Source: Dokdonella fugitiva
Lineage (GTDB): Bacteria > Pseudomonadota > Gammaproteobacteria > Xanthomonadales > Rhodanobacteraceae
DNA: 64,000 nucleotides
Assembly (NCBI RefSeq): GCF_004342425.1
Contig: NZ_SLWQ01000011.1
Location: forward strand, 48,377-112,376
Direction: 5' to 3'
The translations under genes and the position numbers were made by a program. The number at the start of each line of letters is the position of its first letter. Position 1 is the stretch's first letter. The notes under the pieces were generated by a model. The model was not told the DNA's origin. It did not search any database and saw only the letters and a list, made by a program, of their open reading frames with translations. This document shows positions 33,660 to 41,955 of the stretch, piece by piece.

Positions 33660-36128
33660 GTGATTGCATTCCTTCCTTTCCTCGCCGCCGTCGTCGTGTC
33701 GCTTTATGCGGCCTACGCGCGCGTGCGCCTGCTCATGTGGTCGATCGCGACCGCGGTGGCGATCGTCGGTGTCGGCGTCCTTGCCGGGTCGTCGGTGCTC
33801 GCGATCGCGGTGCCGCTGGTGCTGCTCGCGCTCGTCGCGCTGCCGCTCAACCTCGTCGGTTTCCGTCGTCGCAAGCTCAGCGCGCCGGCGCTCGCCGCGT
33901 TCCAGAAGGTGACGCCGCAGTTGTCGCCGACCGAGCAGATCGCGCTCGATGCGGGCACGGTCGGTTTCGAGGGTGAGCTCTTCAGCGGCAAGCCGGACTG
34001 GAAACAGCTCCTGAAGCAGCCCAAGCCCGAGCTCTCGGTGGAAGAACAGGCGTTCCTCGACGGCCCGGTCGAGGAACTCTGCGCGATGGTCAACGACTGG
34101 CAGATCACGCACGAACTCGCGGACCTGCCGCCGGAGATCTGGGACTTCCTCAAGAAGAAGAAATTCTTCGGCATGATCATCCCGAAGGCGTACGGCGGCC
34201 TCGAGTTCTCGGCGCTCGCGCAGTCGGCGGTGCTGCAGAAACTCATGGGCATCTCGGGCTCGCTGTCCTCGACGGTCGGCGTGCCGAACTCGCTCGGGCC
34301 GGGCGAACTTCTCTTGCATTACGGTACGCCCGAGCAGCGCGACTACTACCTGCCGCGCCTCGCCGACGGCCGCGAGATCCCGTGCTTCGCGCTCACCGGC
34401 CCGTACGCGGGTTCGGATGCGACGTCGATCCCCGACTACGGCATCGTCTGCAAGGGCGAGTGGAACGGCGCGAACGTGCTCGGCGTGCGCCTCACGTTCG
34501 ACAAGCGCTACATCACGCTCGCGCCGATCGCGACGCTGTTCGGCCTCGCGTTCCGCATGCACGACCCCGATCACCTGCTCGGCGACGTCGAGGACATCGG
34601 CATCACGCTCGCGCTGCTGCCGCACGACACCAAGGGCCTCGAGTTCGGTCGTCGCCACTTCCCGCTCAACGCGGCGTTCCAGAACGGCCCGGTGCGCGGC
34701 AAGGATGTGTTCGTGCCGCTGTCGCAACTGATCGGCGGCGAGGCGATGGCGGGGCAGGGCTGGCGCATGCTGGTCGAGTGCCTGTCGATCGGTCGCGGCA
34801 TCACCTTGCCGTCGAACGCGGCGGGCGCGGTGAAGGCGGGCGTCATCGCGTCGGGCGCGTACGCGCGCATTCGCAAGCAGTTCGGCATCGCGATCGGCCG
34901 CTTCGAAGGCGTCGAGGAAGCGCTCGCGCGCATCGGTGGTCACTCCTACCAGATCAGCGCGCTGTCGAAGGCGAGCGCGGCCGCGGTCGATCGCGGCGAG
35001 AAGCCGTCGGTGCCGTCGGCGATCGCGAAGTACCACGCGACCGAGCTCGGCCGCGAGGTCGCCAAGGACATCATGGACATCCACGGCGGCAAGGCCGTGC
35101 AGCTCGGCCCCAGCAACTACGCGGGCCGCGGCTGGCAGACCTCGCCGATCGCGATCACGGTGGAAGGCGCGAACATCATGACGCGCAGCCTCATGATCTT
35201 CGGCCAGGGCGCGATCCGCTGCCATCCGTACGTGCTGCGCGAGATGGAGGCGCTGAAGATCGCCGACTACCGCGAGAAGCTGAAAGCGTTCGACGCGGCG
35301 CTGTGGGGCCACGTCGGTTTCGCGATCTCCAACGCGGTGCGCAGCTTCGTGCTCGGCCTCACGTTCGGCAAGATCGGGCGCGTGCCCGGCGATGCGTACA
35401 CCAAGCGCTATTTCCGCAAGCTCAACCGCTACGCGGCCGCGCTCGCGCTCGTCGCGGACACGTCGATGCTCGTGCTCGGCGGCAAGCTCAAGTTCAAGGA
35501 GAAGCTCTCCGCGCGCCTCGGCGACGTGCTGTCGAACCTCTACATCGCGAGCGCGATGCTCAAGCGCTACGAGGACCAGGGGCGGCCGGTCACCGATCAC
35601 CCGCTGCTCGCGTGGGCGTTCCACGACTGCGTGTACCGCATGCAGAACGCGCTCGATGGCGTGCTGCGCAACTTCCCGGTGCGCCCGGTCGCGTGGGTGC
35701 TGCGTGCGCTCGTGTTCCCGTTCGGCCGTCGCGAAGTGCCGCCGTCCGACCGCCTCGGCCGCCGCGTCGCGGCGATCCTCTGCGCACCGGGCGAAGCGCG
35801 CGACCGCCTCGCCGAGTGGGTCTACCTTACGCCGAACCCGAACAATCCGGTGGGCCGCATGAACGCGCTGCTGCCCGACGTGATCGCGGCGGAGCCCGTC
35901 GAGCGCAAGTTCCTCAAGGCCGCGAAGGCGGGCGAACTCAGCGGTTACGACTGGGACAGCCAGCTCGCCGACGCGGAAGCGAAAGGCGTCATCGACGCCG
36001 CCGAACGCGCGCTGCTCACGCGCGTGCGCGCGGCGACGTTCGAATTCATTTCGGTCGACGACTTCGACCCGGCGGAACTCGCGGCGGGCAAGCGCACGAA
36101 GCCGTCGTCGTTGCGCTCGGTGGCGTAA
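33660..36128 (+). CDS. fadE: acyl-CoA dehydrogenase, membrane-linked FadE type
   Basis: Catalyses the first, FAD-dependent step of fatty-acid beta-oxidation, passing electrons to EtfAB. I start at GTG 33660 (AGGAG upstream), giving 822 aa, close to the 814 aa of E. coli FadE. The first about 65 residues form two or three hydrophobic helices. The dehydrogenase core includes CFALTGPYAGSDATS (FAD/substrate loop), QFGIAIGRFEGVEEAL and DIHGGKAVQLGPSNY, followed by a C-terminal DUF1974-like extension. It is divergent from a TetR gene. EtfBA and the ETF-quinone oxidoreductase needed for re-oxidation are encoded further right in this window. Confidence 0.93.
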   Translation: MIAFLPFLAAVVVSLYAAYARVRLLMWSIATAVAIVGVGVLAGSSVLAIAVPLVLLALVALPLNLVGFRRRKLSAPALAAFQKVTPQLSPTEQIALDAGTVGFEGELFSGKPDWKQLLKQPKPELSVEEQAFLDGPVEELCAMVNDWQITHELADLPPEIWDFLKKKKFFGMIIPKAYGGLEFSALAQSAVLQKLMGISGSLSSTVGVPNSLGPGELLLHYGTPEQRDYYLPRLADGREIPCFALTGPYAGSDATSIPDYGIVCKGEWNGANVLGVRLTFDKRYITLAPIATLFGLAFRMHDPDHLLGDVEDIGITLALLPHDTKGLEFGRRHFPLNAAFQNGPVRGKDVFVPLSQLIGGEAMAGQGWRMLVECLSIGRGITLPSNAAGAVKAGVIASGAYARIRKQFGIAIGRFEGVEEALARIGGHSYQISALSKASAAAVDRGEKPSVPSAIAKYHATELGREVAKDIMDIHGGKAVQLGPSNYAGRGWQTSPIAITVEGANIMTRSLMIFGQGAIRCHPYVLREMEALKIADYREKLKAFDAALWGHVGFAISNAVRSFVLGLTFGKIGRVPGDAYTKRYFRKLNRYAAALALVADTSMLVLGGKLKFKEKLSARLGDVLSNLYIASAMLKRYEDQGRPVTDHPLLAWAFHDCVYRMQNALDGVLRNFPVRPVAWVLRALVFPFGRREVPPSDRLGRRVAAILCAPGEARDRLAEWVYLTPNPNNPVGRMNALLPDVIAAEPVERKFLKAAKAGELSGYDWDSQLADAEAKGVIDAAERALLTRVRAATFEFISVDDFDPAELAAGKRTKPSSLRSVA

Positions 36129-36618
36129 CGTCGCTCGTGTAGGGCGGTACGCGCGCCGCGCGTGCCGCCGCGAGGATGCGGGGCGGCTGCGCGCGGAGCG
36201 GACGGCAGGGCTTTCTGTGGGGTGGCGCAAGCCGCGATGCTTTTGTGGACTGGCGCGATCGGCGGCACGCGCGGTGCGCGTACCGCCCTACACGCATACC
36301 GTGGCCGCATCGTGGAGGGCGCCGCGCGATGCGCTTTGTGGGTGCGGCGGGAGCCGCAGTGATTTGGTGGACTGGCGCGATCGGCGGCACGCGCGGTGCG
36401 CGTACCGCCCTACACGCATACCGTGGCCGGATCGTGGAGGGCGCCGCGCGCGATGCGCTTTTGTGGGTACGGCAGGAGCCGCGGTGATTTGGTGGACTGG
36501 CGCGAGCGGCGGCACGCGTTGTGCGCGTACCGCCCTACACGCACATCGTGGCCGCATCGTGTAGGGCCGGGCGCGCACACTGCGGCGTTGCGTCGGGCGT
36601 CACAGACGAGGAATTCGG
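36129..36618. repeat. REP family B with three tandem copies
   Basis: No gene in 490 bases. After a first arm (GTAGGGCGGTACGCGCGCCG at 36139), a unit of about 123 bp starting TGGACTGGCGCGA is repeated at 36246, 36368 and 36493. Each copy contains GCGCGTACCGCCCTACACGC and ends in CATCGTG(G/T)AGGGC. Copies differ by few bases. Confidence 0.85.
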
Positions 36619-37089
36619 ATGGGCTCGCAAGCATTGAACCTGTTCCGCCGCCACGGCCGCTCCGCGCTCGGTCGCTGGCTCGTCTCGCGCGCGATCTGCT
36701 GGCGTGCGCCGTACTTCGCGTCGATCGCGCCGACCATCGACGTGCTCGAGCCCGGGCGCTGCGTCGTGCGCATCCGCGACCGGCGCCGCGTGCACAATCA
36801 CATCGGCACCGTGCATGCGATCGCGCTGTGCAACATGGCCGAGCTCGCGGGCGGCCTCGCGACCGACGCGACGATCCCCGATTCGATGCGCTGGATCCCC
36901 AAGGGCATGACCGTGCGGTACCTCAGGAAGGCGAAGGGCACGATGACCGCGATCGCCACCGTGCCGGCGATCGCCCCGGCGACGAGTGGCAGCGAGGTGC
37001 ATGCGGTCGTCGAGGTGCGCGATACGGGTGGTGAAGTCGTGTTCGATGCCGACATCACGATGTGGATCTCGCCGCGCAAGGCCGAGTGA
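36619..37089 (+). CDS. hotdog-fold DUF4442 thioesterase-like protein
   Basis: 156 aa with a single hotdog domain of the DUF4442 type. Recognisable are the opening RRHGRSALGRWLVSRAICWRAPYFASI, the central HNHIGTVHAIALCNMAELAGG, with a conserved His-Asn near the helix, and RWIPKGMTVRYLRKAKG. GAGGAATTCGG precedes the ATG. Members are thought to hydrolyse acyl-CoA or acyl-ACP thioesters, which suits the nearby fadE, but substrate evidence is lacking. Confidence 0.82.
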   Translation: MGSQALNLFRRHGRSALGRWLVSRAICWRAPYFASIAPTIDVLEPGRCVVRIRDRRRVHNHIGTVHAIALCNMAELAGGLATDATIPDSMRWIPKGMTVRYLRKAKGTMTAIATVPAIAPATSGSEVHAVVEVRDTGGEVVFDADITMWISPRKAE

Positions 37090-37249
37090 GGCACGGCATC
37101 GTCCTGTAGAAACGCACCCCCGTGCGCGGCCGGGCGGCATGCGCCGTGCGCGTGCCGCCCTGCACGCATATCGCGGTGTGCTCCTGCAGGTCGGTAGCCG
37201 CATGGGATACTCGGCGCGCGGCATGAGCCGCACTCCAGGGACGCAACGC
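37090..37249. repeat. REP family A/B hybrid arm
   Basis: A left arm of family A (CTGTAGAAACGCACCCCCGTG at 37105) and a right arm GTGTGCTCCTGCAGG (37177-37192) enclose part of a family B arm (GCGCGTGCCGCCCTGCACGC). This suggests insertion of one family into the other. Confidence 0.55.
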
Positions 37250-37687
37250 ATGGATCCATTCCTCCAGGCCGCGATCGACGAAGCCAAAGCCGGCCTCGTC
37301 GAAGGCGGCATCCCGATCGGTTCGGTGATCGTGCACGAAGGCCGCATCATCGGTCGTGGCCACAACCGCCGCGTGCAGAAGGGCAGCGCGATCCTGCACG
37401 GCGAGATGGACGCACTCGAGAACGCGGGCCGCCAGCCGGCGAAGGTGTATCGCGAGAGCGTGATATACACGACGCTGTCGCCGTGCCCGATGTGCAGCGG
37501 CGCGATCGCGCTCTACGGCATCCCGCGCGTCGTGGTCGGCGAGAACCGCTCGTTCATGGGCGAGGAGGCGTGGCTCAGGAGCCGGGGCGTCGCGATCGAT
37601 GTCGTCGACGATGCGACCTGCGTCGCGCTCATGCACGACTTCATGCGCGACAAGCCCGCGCTCTGGAACGAAGACATCGGCGTCTGA
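37250..37687 (+). CDS. cytosine deaminase, yeast Fcy1 type
   Basis: 145 aa, a zinc deaminase of the CDA fold. Zinc ligands are H50, C79 and C82 and the proton shuttle is E52 (LHGEMDALEN, TTLSPCPMC). The sequence follows the fungal Fcy1 cytosine deaminase closely from memory: GRGHNRRVQKGSAILHGE, LYGIPRVVVGEN and the C-terminal W-N-EDIG. This is unrelated to the TIM-barrel CodA of enteric bacteria. It would convert cytosine to uracil for pyrimidine salvage. AGGGACGCAACGC precedes ATG 37250; an ATG at 37223 is an alternative. No cytosine permease is nearby. Confidence 0.85.
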   Translation: MDPFLQAAIDEAKAGLVEGGIPIGSVIVHEGRIIGRGHNRRVQKGSAILHGEMDALENAGRQPAKVYRESVIYTTLSPCPMCSGAIALYGIPRVVVGENRSFMGEEAWLRSRGVAIDVVDDATCVALMHDFMRDKPALWNEDIGV

Positions 37688-37989
37688 CGATTCGTCCGCT
37701 CTTTGTGGGAGTGGCGGAGGCCCCGATGTGTTGTGGACTGGGGCGATCGGCGGCACGCGCTGCGCGCGTACCGCCCTACGCGCGTACCGCCCTACGCGCG
37801 TACCGCCCTACGCGCGTACCGCCCCTACGCGCGTACCGCCCTACAACACACCGGAGACACGCGCAGGCGGTGCTCGCGTAGGGCGGGTCGAGCCGCTTCG
37901 CGGCGAGTCCCGCCGCAACACGCGAGGCGCCGCGGGAACCCCGTAGGAGCGCACCCTGTGTGCGACCGCGGCATCACGAACCGCGAAAG
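37688..37989. repeat. 16-bp tandem REP-end array and further REP arms
   Basis: No gene. Five direct copies of CGCGCGTACCGCCCTA (37763-37843, the fourth with one extra C) follow a family B arm. A second B pair (GTAGGGCGGGTCGAGCCGC, 37878) and a half A arm (GTAGGAGCGCACCCTGTG, 37944) complete the region. Confidence 0.8.
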
Positions 37990-38838
37990 CTACCCGCGCA
38001 ACGCCTGCGCATGGTGGCGCAGATGGTCCTCGACGAAGCTCTGGATGAACCAGTAGCTGTGGTCGTAGCCGGCGCGCCGGCGCAGCTCGAGCGGCTGGCC
38101 GGTCGAGCGGCAGGCGCGCTCGAGGAACTCGGGGCGCAGTTGCACGTCGAGGAACTTGTCCGCGTCGCCCTGGTCGACGAGCAGGGTGCCGGGGAAGCGC
38201 GCGCCATCCTCGATCAATGCGGTTGCGTCATACGCGCGCCACGCGTCGCGATCGCCGCCGAGATAGCGCGGCAACGCCTTCTGCCCCCACGGCACCTGGA
38301 TCGGCGCGACGATCGGTGCGAAGGCGGATACCGAGCGATAGCGCGACGGGTTCTTCAGCGCGATCGTGAGCGCGCCATGGCCGCCCATCGAATGGCCGAA
38401 GACCGATGCGCGCGTCGCGTCGAGCGCGGGGAACGCGGCGGCGAGCAGCGCGGGCAGTTCGTCGACGACGTACGAATACATGCGGAAGCGCGACGCGAAC
38501 GCAGGCGTGGTCGCATCGAGATAGAAGCCCGCGCCCTCGCCGAACTCCCAGTCGCCGGTCGCGCCGTCGATGCCGGTATCGCGCGGGCTCGTGTCGGGCG
38601 TGACGAGCGCGATGCCGAGCTCGGTCGCGACGCGCTGCGCGCCGGCCTTGATCGCGAACGTTTCCTCGGTGCAGGTGAGGCCGGCGAGGTAGTACAGCAC
38701 GGGCGCCTTCGCATCCGGCACGAGCGGCGGCATATAGACGCCGAAGCGCATCGCGCCGCCGGTGGTCGTGGAGGCGTGGCGGTAGAAGCCTTGCGTGCCG
38801 CCGAAGCAGCGTTGTTCGGAGAGGGTCTCGAGGGTCAT
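37990..38838 (-). CDS. fghA: S-formylglutathione hydrolase
   Basis: Hydrolyses S-formylglutathione to formate and glutathione, the second step of glutathione-dependent formaldehyde detoxification. The 282-aa serine hydrolase (esterase D family) has the nucleophile Ser150 in GHSMGG, the oxyanion region LAGLTCTEE and a C-terminal His in YDHSYWFI. The length is typical. The partner alcohol dehydrogenase AdhC is not in the window. It is divergent from a Nudix gene, with under 100 bases between starts. Confidence 0.93.
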   Translation of the reverse strand: MTLETLSEQRCFGGTQGFYRHASTTTGGAMRFGVYMPPLVPDAKAPVLYYLAGLTCTEETFAIKAGAQRVATELGIALVTPDTSPRDTGIDGATGDWEFGEGAGFYLDATTPAFASRFRMYSYVVDELPALLAAAFPALDATRASVFGHSMGGHGALTIALKNPSRYRSVSAFAPIVAPIQVPWGQKALPRYLGGDRDAWRAYDATALIEDGARFPGTLLVDQGDADKFLDVQLRPEFLERACRSTGQPLELRRRAGYDHSYWFIQSFVEDHLRHHAQALRG

Positions 38839-38935
38839 GGCGATTCCAGGACGTTGCGCATGGGCGCCGCCGCGCGGCGCATGAGTGTAGTCGTTGCCGC
38901 TATCATCGCGAACTTCGCACCGCGTCCCGACCCCG

Positions 38936-39424
38936 ATGCCCTACACCCCGATCGTCGCCACCCTCGGCTATGTGCTCTCGCCCGATCGCCGGCGCGTGCT
39001 CATGATCCATCGCAACACGCGCCCGGGCGATCACCACCTCGGCAAGTACAACGGCCTCGGCGGCAAGCTCGACCCGCACGAGGACGTGCTCGCCGGCATG
39101 CGCCGCGAGATCCGCGAGGAAGCGGGCATCGAATGCACCGCGATGGAACTGCGCGGCACCATCAGCTGGCCGGGTTTCGGCAGGGACGGCGAGGACTGGC
39201 TCGGCTTCCTGTTCCTCGTCACCGCGTATGAAGGCACGCCGCTGGATGCGAATCCGGAAGGCACGCTCGAATGGGTCGACATCGACCAGCTCGGCACCCT
39301 GCCGATGTGGGAAGGCGACAGGCACTTCCTGCCGCTCGTGTTCGACGGCGACGCGCGACCGTTCCATGGCGTGATGCCGTACGAGAGCGGGCGGATGGTG
39401 TCGTGGAGTTGTTCGCGCATCTGA
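38936..39424 (+). CDS. Nudix hydrolase, 8-oxo-dGTP-pyrophosphatase-like
   Basis: 162 aa from ATG 38936 (MPYTPIVATLG). The Nudix box GGKLDPHED-x7-REIREEAGIE is complete (about residues 42-64), so metal-dependent pyrophosphatase activity is expected. The C-terminal segment with LPMWEGDRHFLPLVFD and PFHGVMPY resembles MTH1/MutT-like sanitising enzymes that remove oxidised purine nucleotides. The exact substrate is uncertain. It is convergent with the transporter gene and ends at a hairpin terminator. Confidence 0.86.
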   Translation: MPYTPIVATLGYVLSPDRRRVLMIHRNTRPGDHHLGKYNGLGGKLDPHEDVLAGMRREIREEAGIECTAMELRGTISWPGFGRDGEDWLGFLFLVTAYEGTPLDANPEGTLEWVDIDQLGTLPMWEGDRHFLPLVFDGDARPFHGVMPYESGRMVSWSCSRI

Positions 39425-39445
39425 GGGGCGTCACGGCGAAAGGCA

Positions 39446-39479
39446 AAAATGGATTCCCGCTTTCGCGGGAATCCATTTT
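39446..39479. terminator. bidirectional hairpin terminator between convergent genes
   Basis: AAAATGGATTCCCGC and its exact reverse complement enclose TTTC. The 15-bp stem starts with A and ends with T tracts on both strands, so it can terminate transcripts arriving from either side. Its core matches the repeat at 32647-32666. Confidence 0.75.
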
Positions 39480-39501
39480 GATGTTGCTTCCCCGCAAGCC
39501 G

Positions 39502-40806
39502 CTACGCCCCAGCGCGCTTGCGCGCCGCGCCCCCATCGAGCAGCTGCGCCGTCTTCCACCCGATCGACGCCGAACTCACCGCCGCGACGACGGTGAGCAG
39601 CGCGAGCATCGGCGACGTCGCGCCGAGCAGGCGCAGGCCGTTGAGGCTGCCATTGACGACGACGTCGCCGAAGCGCCAGACGGACGTGTCGATGAAGTTC
39701 TTGGTCTTGTAGCGCGTCTCCGCGTCCACCTGCGTGTAGAGCGAATCGGACGCAGGCTTGAAGATGCCGTACGCGCTCGCGCGCGTGACGATCGCGGCGA
39801 TCGCGATCCACGCGCCGCCGAACACGGCGAAGAGGGCGAGCATGACCGCCTTGACGATGCCGTCGAGGGCGAGCGCGGCCGAAGGACCGACGCGCATCAT
39901 GAGCACGCGCGTCGCGGTGATCTGGAACACCGCCTGCAGCACGTTGACCCACAGGTCGATGTTGGCCGAGAAGTCGATGCGCGCTTCGCGCGTCGTATTC
40001 GCGGTGCCGTTGTAGTCGACGAGGAACGCGTAGATCACCGTGCCGACAGCGTCGCCGAGCAGCATGAGCAGGGCCATGCGGCGCATCAGCGGCGACTTCA
40101 GCGTCTCGATCGCGCCGGCGATGAAGCTGCCGCCGATGATGCGCTCGTCACGGCGCTCGTCGCCGACGACCGGGTGCTCCCTCGACCAGCGCGCGAGCGC
40201 GAACATGCAGGCGATCGCGACGCCGAGCAGCAGCGAGGAGACGACGAGCAGGCCAGGCACGCCGGTGACGTCGTTGAGCGCCTTGGTCAGCACGGGCCCC
40301 GCGATCGCACCCGCCGCGCCGCCGAGCGCGATGACCGGGAACAAGCGGTGCGCCTGCTCGGCGTCGAACAGGTCGGCCATGAAGCTCCAGAACACGGCGA
40401 CGACGAACAGGTTGAACACGCTCACCCAGACGAAGAACACCGAGCCGAGCAGGCGCGGGCCGATCGTGTCCTGCAGCTGGAACAGCGGGATGAACGCGAT
40501 CATGCCGACGATGAAGAACGCGTACACGACCGGCACGAACACGCGCCGCGGGTAACGCGCGACGAGCGCGCCGTACAGCGGAGTCAGCGAAATCGTCGCG
40601 GTGAAGGTGGACAGGTAGAACAGCGGCAGCGCGGTCGAACCGACCGCCGCGGACAGCTGGTCGCGCACCGGGCGCAGCACGTAGTACGCCGCGAGCACGC
40701 AGAAGAAGTAGATCACCGCGACCGCGACGGCGAACCATTCGTGGCGCTGGATGGCGGGGCGATTCGGCAACAGCGGGCTCCTCGGGGGCGCGGGCAAGCC
40801 TAGCAT
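39502..40806 (-). CDS. NTP/NDP exchange transporter-like MFS protein
   Basis: 434 aa, an inner-membrane protein with about 12 hydrophobic helices. The opening AAYYVLRPVRDQL and the helix 4-5 loop FWSFMADLFDAEQAHRLFP are typical of the Tlc-like/NTP-NDP exchanger branch seen in free-living proteobacteria, where no nucleotide exchange has been shown. It could export or import a phosphorylated metabolite. The start is uncertain within the first 15 residues. A REP separates it from the MOSC gene upstream. Confidence 0.75.
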   Translation of the reverse strand: MLGLPAPPRSPLLPNRPAIQRHEWFAVAVAVIYFFCVLAAYYVLRPVRDQLSAAVGSTALPLFYLSTFTATISLTPLYGALVARYPRRVFVPVVYAFFIVGMIAFIPLFQLQDTIGPRLLGSVFFVWVSVFNLFVVAVFWSFMADLFDAEQAHRLFPVIALGGAAGAIAGPVLTKALNDVTGVPGLLVVSSLLLGVAIACMFALARWSREHPVVGDERRDERIIGGSFIAGAIETLKSPLMRRMALLMLLGDAVGTVIYAFLVDYNGTANTTREARIDFSANIDLWVNVLQAVFQITATRVLMMRVGPSAALALDGIVKAVMLALFAVFGGAWIAIAAIVTRASAYGIFKPASDSLYTQVDAETRYKTKNFIDTSVWRFGDVVVNGSLNGLRLLGATSPMLALLTVVAAVSSASIGWKTAQLLDGGAARKRAGA

Positions 40807-40926
40807 GCGCGTACGTATCGTCCGCGCGGTGCCGACCCTGCCCGCTCCAGGAGCGCACCCCGTGCGCGACCGGCATCGCGGCAGGCCCGGGTGCCGCGGT
40901 CCTGCACAGGGTGTGCTCCTTCGGGG
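40807..40926. repeat. REP family A pair
   Basis: CCAGGAGCGCACCCCGTGCG (40846) faces GTCCTGCACAGGGTGTGCTC (about 40920), between two minus-strand genes. Confidence 0.65.
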
Positions 40927-41739
40927 TCAGGCGAGCACCTCGACTGCATCGCCGACGCGCAGCTGGCCGGCGCCGCGCGGGATGAGGTTCTGGCCGAAGG
41001 TGACGCCCTCGGGCGTGCGTCGGTAGCTCGTCAGCGTGCGCAGCGGTTCGCCGGCAGGGTCGCGCTCGCCGCGCTCGAAGTCGACGGTCGTGAACACGCA
41101 GCGCGTGCACGCCTTGGCGACTTCGAACTCGATCGCGCCGATGCGGATGCGCTTCCAGCCATCCTCGGCGTGCGGCGCGGTGCCGGCGACGACGAGGTTG
41201 GGGCGGAAGCGCAGCATCGGCACCGGCCGGGCGAGCTTCGCGTTGAGGTGATCGAGCGCGGCCTGCGAGATCAGCAGCAGCGGGAAGCCGTCGGCGAAGC
41301 TGACGAGGTCGTCGTCGGTACCGTAGCGGCCGTCGTACTTCGCCTTGAGCTTGCGGGTGCAGGCATCGTCCATGTGCACGAGGCGCAGCGGCTGGCCGAG
41401 GAACTGGCTGAGCCAGGCGTGCGCGGCCGCGTCCGCGGGCAGCGGCGCGACCTCGGCGCCCCAGACGGCGGTGGCGATGCGCTCGCCCTCGCGTGGCGCA
41501 TCGACGAGCAGGCTGGGCATGCCGGGCGCGTCGAGGCACAGCGCGTCGCCGTCGTAGCGCGCCTCGACGAGGGTCAGTCGCGCGAGCTGGCGGGCGGTGA
41601 CGAAGGCGGCGTTCGCATCGACGACCATCCAGCGCCGATCGCCGGCGAGGCCGCGCGGCTCGACGGTCGCCGAGTCGACGCGCAGTGGCGCGCCGGATTT
41701 GAGCGGGAACAGGTGCAGGGCGGAGAGGGTCGCGTTCAT
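40927..41739 (-). CDS. MOSC-domain protein (YcbX/mARC-like)
   Basis: 270 aa from ATG 41739 (MNATLSALHL). An N-terminal MOSC beta-barrel (LFPLKSGAPLRVDSATVEPRG, GDRRWMVVD) precedes the MOSC domain with the molybdenum-ligand Cys in KACTRCVFTTVD and the closing GVTFGQNLIPRG. Proteins of this type bind molybdenum cofactor and reduce N-hydroxylated bases with an electron donor. No ferredoxin domain is fused, unlike E. coli YcbX, so a separate reductase is needed. Confidence 0.87.
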   Translation of the reverse strand: MNATLSALHLFPLKSGAPLRVDSATVEPRGLAGDRRWMVVDANAAFVTARQLARLTLVEARYDGDALCLDAPGMPSLLVDAPREGERIATAVWGAEVAPLPADAAAHAWLSQFLGQPLRLVHMDDACTRKLKAKYDGRYGTDDDLVSFADGFPLLLISQAALDHLNAKLARPVPMLRFRPNLVVAGTAPHAEDGWKRIRIGAIEFEVAKACTRCVFTTVDFERGERDPAGEPLRTLTSYRRTPEGVTFGQNLIPRGAGQLRVGDAVEVLA

Positions 41740-41955
41740 CGGGCCATTGTGCCTGCTCGATGCGCGTGCGCGTAGGGCCGGGGGCGATGCACACGATGGT
41801 TCCACCGGCGGTGGCTGCAGGAGCCGACCTTGTAGGGGACCCTGTCGCGGTCGAATCCGGATGCGCGGTCACGCACGGGGTGCACTCCGGCGATGGAAGT
41901 GCGGGCGCAGACGTTCTGGAGTAATGGCTCTAGCGCCAGCACATACGCTCGGGCG

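Noticed and set aside
33351..36230. 959-codon minus-strand frame
   Set aside because: Antisense shadow of fadE.
37763..37843. possible CRISPR or attachment-site repeats
   Set aside because: Direct repeats abut each other, and the unit is a REP end.
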